Assembly (NCBI RefSeq): GCF_001886955.1
Contig: NZ_CP016804.1
Location: 620,001 to 684,000 of the forward strand
Source: Halodesulfurarchaeum formicicum
GTDB lineage: Archaea > Halobacteriota > Halobacteria > Halobacteriales > Halobacteriaceae
Direction: 5' to 3'
Length of the DNA: 64,000 nucleotides
The notes under the pieces were generated by a model. It searched no databases. It saw nothing but the letters and a program-made list of their open reading frames with translations, and was not told the DNA's origin. The translations under genes and the position numbers were made by a program. Positions 59,446-64,000 of the stretch are shown in pieces (the first letter of the stretch is position 1; every line of letters begins with the position of its first letter).

Positions 59446-62106
59446 TCACTCCGCGGCGCGATCGGCCCAGTCGACCATCCTCGCATATTGGTCACGACTT
59501 TCCAGCGCGGCCGGGTCCCCGACCAGCACGAGGGCCTTCTTCGCCCGCGTAAGCGCCACGTTCATCCGTCGCTCGTCCTCGAACAGCGGCCCGTCGAGGC
59601 TCCCGGAGGCCACGAAGGAGACGAGCAGGATCTCGGTACTCGACCCCTGGAACCGATCCACGGTGTCCACGGTCACGCCGTCGGGAACGAGCGGTTCGAT
59701 CGTGGAAACCTGGGCCCGGAACGGAGCGATGACGCCCAGATCGTCCGGCTCAGCCCCGGCCGCCAGGTATGCGGTCGCGATCTCGGCGACCCGTTCTGCC
59801 TCGGCCGTGTCGGTATGGTCGGCGTTCGTCCCCTCGACCGGGACCAGGGTGACGCCGTCGTACACGTCGGTCCGAGTGGGGTCAAGTCCCAGGTCCGTAA
59901 TCGTCTGGCTGGCCACTGACCCCGTGGCCGGTCGCAGCTGGCCGTCGTAGAACTCCCGGGAGGCAAAGGCCTGGATCCGCTGGGACATCCGGTACTGGCG
60001 ATCCAACATCACGGCCGCCTCCGGATAGGTCTCGATGAGCCGCTGGAAAAGCGAGGTCGAGAGGTCGGCCCCCGACTGGACTACTGGCGGGAGCTGTTTG
60101 TGATCGCCCACGAGGACGAATTTCGCCCCCCGATTGATCGCCGCCAGGGTGTCCGGCTCGGTGAGTTGACTGGCCTCATCGACGACGACCACGTCGAAGG
60201 ATTGTGAGCGCATCACCCGCGAGCCACACGAGGCCGTCGTCGCTGCCACCACCGGGGCGGACTCCAGCGCCTCGGCTCGCTCGTTTGGATCGCCTGCCGT
60301 ATCGAGTCGGAGATGGGCCATGTCCGAGCGCACCCCCGATTCGGTGCCCATTCGAATTGCGTCCTCGAACCCCTGGTCGACCAGCGCCGAGAGCGCGTTG
60401 TCCACGGCGCGGTTGGTAAACGCCGAGAGCAACACCCGGTCGCCCCGGTCGACGAGGGCCCGAATCAGCCGGGCGATCGTGTAGGTCTTTCCCGTCCCAG
60501 GGGGCCCGTGGATCAGCGCGAAGTCTTCGGCTCTGAGCGCCGTATTGATCGCCCGATTCTGGGCGGGGTTGTTGTCGATCAACTCCCGGGTCGGGCCGCT
60601 GAAAGTCGGTGTGTCTCGCTCGAAGAGCAGATCACGACGGCGCGTCGGACCCCGGAGGAGGGCGTCGTGAAGGGCCGTCAACATCCGGTCGACCGAGAAC
60701 TCCGATGGGTAGACGTCGAGTCGCCGGACCGAGAGCGGTTCGTCGGCCCTCAGGACGATCTCCCGGCCCAGTGACTCGACGACGGCCAACTCGGTGTGGC
60801 CGTCGATCGGGTCGCCGTCGCTCGCCAGGACGCGGTCCCCCTCCCGGATCTTCGAGACGGCTCCCGCTGGGCGCTCGGCGCGGAGCTCCCACCGGCCGTC
60901 CGGGAGTTGCGTTCGCCCGGCCGGTTCCAGACCGATGAGCGCCCGGTCGGCGTCTGCACGCGCCTGGGCGGACTGCTTCCAGAGCTTGGCGTACTCCTGG
61001 TGGATGGCCCGCCGCTCCGTCTCGATAGCGTCGTACTGACCCTGGAAATACGTCCGCTCGGCTTCTGGCAAGGGGTCGCCGACGGACCCTGCCTTCGACG
61101 GCTGGTCCAGCCGACCCGAGACCACCAGACAGGTGTCCTGCTCGAAGCAGTACTGGCAGGTCGCATCGCCCTCGTAGCCGGTCGGCACCGATCGGTCGTG
61201 TTCCATGGCGGCGATCTCGTTGCGGGTCCGAAGCACGAATTTCGTGAGTCCGTCGCCGATCGAGAAGTCCTTGGCCGGCGAGAGGTCCCCTGTTTCCTCC
61301 TCCAGGGCGGCGTTTTTCGTGTAGAGCAACGTGCCCGTATCGACTGAAACTCCCTGTTCTTCGAGCAACAGGGCGTAGGACGCGGCCTGGATCTTGTCCT
61401 GGAACCGGGGGCTGCGGCTCGTGTTCTTCCCGGTCTTGAGTTCGACGGGGTTCCCCCGTCGGATGGCGTCACAGCGCCCCTTGATGCCGTAGGTGTCACT
61501 CAGAAGGGTCACCTCCGATCGCCAGCCGTCCTCGTCCAGTCGACCCTGTGAGAGCCAGGCGTCGATCGCCGCGGCGTTCTGTCTGACCTCGTCGATAACT
61601 GCATTCCGGTCTCGCCCCAAAAGACCCAGTTCCAGCCCCGCCTTCTCGACTTGCTTCTCGACTGCCGCGTCGAGGGCTTGCCCGCGCAGGAGATCACCGA
61701 AGACTTCGTGGACGATCGTCCCCTTGGTCACGGGATATTCGAGGGGCAGCCCGCCGATCTTGTTGAGATAGTAGAGCCGCGGACACTGCACCCAGGAGCG
61801 GATGTCGGTCACGTCGACGAGAAAGTCGGGTTCGACCACGACCGCTGAGTCCTCGGTCGTCTCAAATCCATCGTCGGCCTCGGTCAGGGCGGTCACCGAA
61901 AGTTCCATTCCCGGTTCGAGGATCTCGGCCGTCTTCGTCCACTTCTTCCGGAGGGAGATGGCAACTGGACCGTCGTCGGTCCGAATCCGGACTGTCACCA
62001 CGTCCCGATCGCCCGAGTCGGTGCTGATCGTTCGCACCTCGCCGACCTCCAGTACCTCGCCCCGGCGGTTCACGGCCATTTTATCGCGGTCCGGGCCGAA
62101 AACCAT
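59446..62106 (-). CDS. dna2: Dna2-type helicase/nuclease
   Basis: The 886-residue protein joins an OB-like N-terminus, a RecB-type nuclease and a superfamily 1B helicase. The nuclease has GRCDAIRRGNPVELKTGKNT and then FQDKIQAASYALLLEE. The four iron-sulfur Cys are C108 in WVQCPRLYYL and the trio CQYCFEQDTC further on. The helicase has HGPPGTGKTYTIARLIRAL, VVVDEASQLTEPDTL, VLVGDHKQLPPVV and DRFQGSSTEILLVSFVAS. It processes DNA ends and flaps in replication and repair. It lies 15 bases after the metalloprotease gene in the same direction. Confidence 0.93.
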   Translation of the reverse strand: MVFGPDRDKMAVNRRGEVLEVGEVRTISTDSGDRDVVTVRIRTDDGPVAISLRKKWTKTAEILEPGMELSVTALTEADDGFETTEDSAVVVEPDFLVDVTDIRSWVQCPRLYYLNKIGGLPLEYPVTKGTIVHEVFGDLLRGQALDAAVEKQVEKAGLELGLLGRDRNAVIDEVRQNAAAIDAWLSQGRLDEDGWRSEVTLLSDTYGIKGRCDAIRRGNPVELKTGKNTSRSPRFQDKIQAASYALLLEEQGVSVDTGTLLYTKNAALEEETGDLSPAKDFSIGDGLTKFVLRTRNEIAAMEHDRSVPTGYEGDATCQYCFEQDTCLVVSGRLDQPSKAGSVGDPLPEAERTYFQGQYDAIETERRAIHQEYAKLWKQSAQARADADRALIGLEPAGRTQLPDGRWELRAERPAGAVSKIREGDRVLASDGDPIDGHTELAVVESLGREIVLRADEPLSVRRLDVYPSEFSVDRMLTALHDALLRGPTRRRDLLFERDTPTFSGPTRELIDNNPAQNRAINTALRAEDFALIHGPPGTGKTYTIARLIRALVDRGDRVLLSAFTNRAVDNALSALVDQGFEDAIRMGTESGVRSDMAHLRLDTAGDPNERAEALESAPVVAATTASCGSRVMRSQSFDVVVVDEASQLTEPDTLAAINRGAKFVLVGDHKQLPPVVQSGADLSTSLFQRLIETYPEAAVMLDRQYRMSQRIQAFASREFYDGQLRPATGSVASQTITDLGLDPTRTDVYDGVTLVPVEGTNADHTDTAEAERVAEIATAYLAAGAEPDDLGVIAPFRAQVSTIEPLVPDGVTVDTVDRFQGSSTEILLVSFVASGSLDGPLFEDERRMNVALTRAKKALVLVGDPAALESRDQYARMVDWADRAAE

Positions 62107-62121
62107 GTCGCTCCCTACGTG

Positions 62122-63084
62122 TCAGTTGGGTGCCGTGGGTCGGACACGATCGAGCCAGCGACCCGGCGCTTCGAGTTCCGATTCGCGGGGCAGGTTCCCG
62201 GGTTCGTCCCACACCGCGCCGGCCGCTTCGAGCCCCCGTTCGGCCACGATGGCGTCGAAAAATGCCCGCCCGCGTTCGTATTGCTCGCGTTTTCGATCCA
62301 GCCCGAGCAGTCTCGAAACGACGGTGGAGAGTGGCCCGCCGCTCTGTCGGCGTGTGTCCAGTTTTCGTCGGAGCTCCGCCGAGGGCTTGTCGAACGCTTC
62401 GTCCATGAGGAGTTCGGCGTAGCCCTCCACGACGGTCATCGCGCGATTTAGCTCCCCGTACTGGTCTTTCGGGAGCGATCCGGTAGCGAGTTCCGCGACG
62501 ATTCCGGTGACTCGCTCGGCGAGGTAGGGGCGAAGCCAGGGTGCGACCCCGAACTCGGCGGCGTGAGCGACCTCGTGAAACGCGATCCAGCGCCGGAACC
62601 GCTCGACCGGCACGTCCAGTTCGGCGGCGGTCGACACCAGGTTCGGATGCACGACGTAGAGACGGTGGGGTTCGGATTCGGCGAACAGAAGCGGGTCGTA
62701 CTGCCCAAGGACCCGCCGCGAGAGGTAGGCCACCGAGCCGGCGATCGAGGCCGTGTTGAGGGGGCCGGTGATCCCGGGCAGCGCTCCCGGGCGGTCTGCA
62801 AGCGGCTCGAAGGCGGTTTCGAGTGTTTCGAGTGTCGCCTCGATCCAGTGGTGGCGGTTCTGCACCTGTATCGTCCGTGGAAGATCGAACTCGATCCCGG
62901 CTGTCGCCTGGATCTCCCGGTGGGCCGCTTGCAGATCCTCGGCGTAGGCCCCCCGAACCGAGTCGGAGAGGGCGAGGTCACCGGGGTCGGTTAATTCGTG
63001 TGCGGCCCGGCGGGCAGCCGCCCAGTCGACGCCGCCGTTCCCGTCCGCGCCCAGGAGTGCCCTGGCGCCCCCGATCGGATTCAT
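62122..63084 (-). CDS. Zinc-dependent metalloprotease, DUF2342/F420-associated hydrolase family
   Basis: The 320-residue protein carries IAFHEVAHAAEFGVAPWLRP with an HExxH zinc site (H170, E171, H174) and VVEGYAELLMDEAF, which supplies a further Glu. The N-terminal blocks NRHHWIEATLETLETAFEPL, with Asn and His, and SIAGSVAYLSRRVLGQYDPL match the family named after F420-cofactor genes in Actinobacteria and haloarchaea. The target is unknown. It is divergent from the TetR gene by about 85 bases. Confidence 0.82.
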   Translation of the reverse strand: MNPIGGARALLGADGNGGVDWAAARRAAHELTDPGDLALSDSVRGAYAEDLQAAHREIQATAGIEFDLPRTIQVQNRHHWIEATLETLETAFEPLADRPGALPGITGPLNTASIAGSVAYLSRRVLGQYDPLLFAESEPHRLYVVHPNLVSTAAELDVPVERFRRWIAFHEVAHAAEFGVAPWLRPYLAERVTGIVAELATGSLPKDQYGELNRAMTVVEGYAELLMDEAFDKPSAELRRKLDTRRQSGGPLSTVVSRLLGLDRKREQYERGRAFFDAIVAERGLEAAGAVWDEPGNLPRESELEAPGRWLDRVRPTAPN

Positions 63085-63148
63085 ACGACTCGTAGTCCGT
63101 GGAGGGGGGAAGGTCTTCCGGGCACTGGACCAACATCGCTTTACGCGG

Positions 63149-63166
63149 TGATCAAATATTCATTCA
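63149..63166 (+). promoter_or_regulatory. TetR operator candidate 1 (before tetR)
   Basis: TGATCAAATATTCATTCA matches the 18-base palindrome TGAATGAATATTCATTCA at 15 positions and ends 3 bases before the tetR ATG at 63170. A second copy lies at 63800-63817. Position over the start suggests autorepression. Confidence 0.65.
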
Positions 63167-63169
63167 GCA

Positions 63170-63769
63170 ATGGTCGAGCGACACGCGTTTCTCGAGGAGC
63201 CGTCGAACACCCGCGAGGCCATTATGCAGGCGACCTATCACGCACTCTGTGAGTACGGATACGCGGGATTGACGATCTCCCGGATCGCCGAGTTCTTCGA
63301 GAAGTCAAAGAGCCTGCTCTATCACCATTATGAGAGCAAGGACGAACTCCTCCTGGATTTTCTCGGATTCATGCTCGAGGAGTTCGAGTCGGTGCCCGAG
63401 GACCGTGAGGCGGCCGCCAACGAACGGCTGGCCGAGTTCTTCGACCAGGCGCTCTCGGACACTCACTCCAAGGAGGCGCTCAACTTCACCCGGGCAATGG
63501 TCGAGTTGCGGGCCCAGGCAGCCCACGACGACCGATTTCGCGAGCACTTCACCGACAGCGATCAGGTCTTTCACGACCGATTGGCCGACATCATCCGGGC
63601 CGGCATCGAGTCTGGCACGTTCCGACCAGTGGATCCTGACCGGGTTGCCGCTTTTCTACTGGCGACGATCAACGGTGCGATGACCCAGCAGGTCACCGCC
63701 AGGAGCGAGGACACGGATCAGGTTCGCGAGGAACTCTCGCGGTACGTCTCGTCGGTTCTGGAGCCCTGA
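63170..63769 (+). CDS. TetR/AcrR family transcriptional regulator
   Basis: The 199-residue protein has the N-terminal helix-turn-helix TREAIMQATYHALCEYGYAG, LTISRIAEFFEKSKSLLYHH and YESKDELL, followed by a helical ligand-binding domain with LNFTRAMVELRAQAAHDDRF and AAFLLATINGAMTQQVTARS. It resembles haloarchaeal TetR proteins that control efflux and exported proteins. Two near-identical 18-base palindromes, before its own start and before the downstream gene, should be its operators. Confidence 0.9.
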   Translation: MVERHAFLEEPSNTREAIMQATYHALCEYGYAGLTISRIAEFFEKSKSLLYHHYESKDELLLDFLGFMLEEFESVPEDREAAANERLAEFFDQALSDTHSKEALNFTRAMVELRAQAAHDDRFREHFTDSDQVFHDRLADIIRAGIESGTFRPVDPDRVAAFLLATINGAMTQQVTARSEDTDQVREELSRYVSSVLEP

Positions 63770-63799
63770 CCTGGGGCCTGCCAGAAGACCTATCCATGG

Positions 63800-63817
63800 T
63801 GAATGAATATTCAGTTA
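63800..63817 (+). promoter_or_regulatory. TetR operator candidate 2 (before the exported-protein gene)
   Basis: TGAATGAATATTCAGTTA matches the 18-base palindrome TGAATGAATATTCATTCA at 16 positions. It lies about 75 bases before the GTG of the next gene and 30 after the tetR stop, so it probably governs that gene. Confidence 0.65.
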
Positions 63818-63893
63818 TGAAGATCGATGAGCTACTATTCAGTCCGCACAGCCACTGGGACGAACCTCGATACCCTCTCGGAGCGCTGAATCG

Positions 63894-64000
63894 TGCGCTC
63901 CCGTTCCGTAACTGGCCTGCTCACCCTGGTTTTGATCATCGCCGCCGTCACGGTCGCGGTTCCGGCGAGTGGTTCGATCTCGAACCTCGCGATCGAGTCC
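63894..64000 (+). CDS. Exported protein, N-terminal end only (runs off window)
   Basis: Only 35 codons are visible. From GTG 63894 the frame reads MRSRSVTGLLTLVLIIAAVT and continues VAVPASGSISNLAIES, a typical Sec signal peptide with a cleavage site near PASG. The downstream part is outside the window, so the type is unknown; in haloarchaea such genes next to a TetR regulator often encode surface components of efflux systems. A different frame from ATG 63817 is also open but looks non-coding. Confidence 0.5.

Noticed and set aside
63817-64000. Frame from ATG 63817 (MKIDELLFSPHSHWDE...) running off the window
   Set aside because: After some 25 residues it becomes Arg/His-rich noise; the overlapping frame from GTG 63894 has a proper signal peptide and haloarchaeal codon use.

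Overview
The window is a 64-kb piece of a haloarchaeal chromosome. Its GC is high, and nearly every inferred protein is rich in Asp and Glu. Many genes have a TATA-like box about 25 bases before the start codon and no leader. The gene content is archaeal: thermosome, pelota, the UPF0179 and DUF63 families, Dna2 and Lhr-type helicases, and LysW-type arginine enzymes. A membrane-bound uptake [NiFe] hydrogenase with a full hyp set, together with a formamidase and an amide channel, points to an anaerobic haloarchaeon that uses H2 or formate, of the Halodesulfurarchaeum/Halanaeroarchaeum kind. That affiliation is an inference; no 16S gene is present.

Layout. 1-2306: end of a DUF1616 gene, a sugar-nucleotide epimerase and a Tat lipoprotein. 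2307-3233: a decayed stretch with the C-terminal end of an Acr3 arsenite pump cut at the right end of an IS605-type (TnpB) element whose own front half is missing. 3234-11806: CoA-binding protein, ArsP-type permease, CDF metal exporter, UspA, formamidase with AmiS/UreI channel, a pair of Fluc fluoride channels, a divergent thermosome subunit and a DUF302 protein.

11875-28100 is the core of the window: about 16 kb entirely on the minus strand. Read in transcription order it holds hydrogenase small subunit, large subunit, cytochrome b, maturation protease, a small CxxC protein, hypC, hypD, hypE, hypA, hypB and hypF. A FecBCD-type ABC importer follows, its first gene overlapping hypF by 4 bases. 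A separate CbiMNQO-type Ni/Co importer follows with its own promoter and a perfect palindromic operator candidate. Together these genes make, assemble, metal-load and anchor one H2-uptake enzyme. Spacing of -20 to +4 bases from the small subunit to the ABC ATPase suggests one long transcript of 14 genes.

28443-31279: a small unknown protein, an amidotransferase, UPF0179, an AstE/AspA-type hydrolase and a DUF309 protein. 31417-32013: a complete tRNA-Leu(CAA), followed by a 188-base direct repeat in two copies with a second, 3'-half tRNA-Leu between them; the stretch is full of hairpins. 32171-36175: argC-argB-argD-argE as an overlapping operon, without the usual argG, argH, argW, argX or argF beside it.

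36218-52692: DUF63, a YcaO protein with a ThiF-like N-terminal half, glyA, a zinc-ribbon protein, PadR, AI-2E family permease, MutY, a flavin reductase, thymidine kinase, a RecJ-like protein whose DHH motifs have decayed, Elp3, and an RqcH-pelota pair for ribosome rescue. 52693-64000: a metallo-beta-lactamase fold hydrolase, Lhr helicase, three small membrane proteins including TspO, a PAS sensor kinase, Dna2, a DUF2342-type metalloprotease, and a TetR regulator flanked by two copies of one 18-base operator, the second in front of an exported protein that runs off the window.
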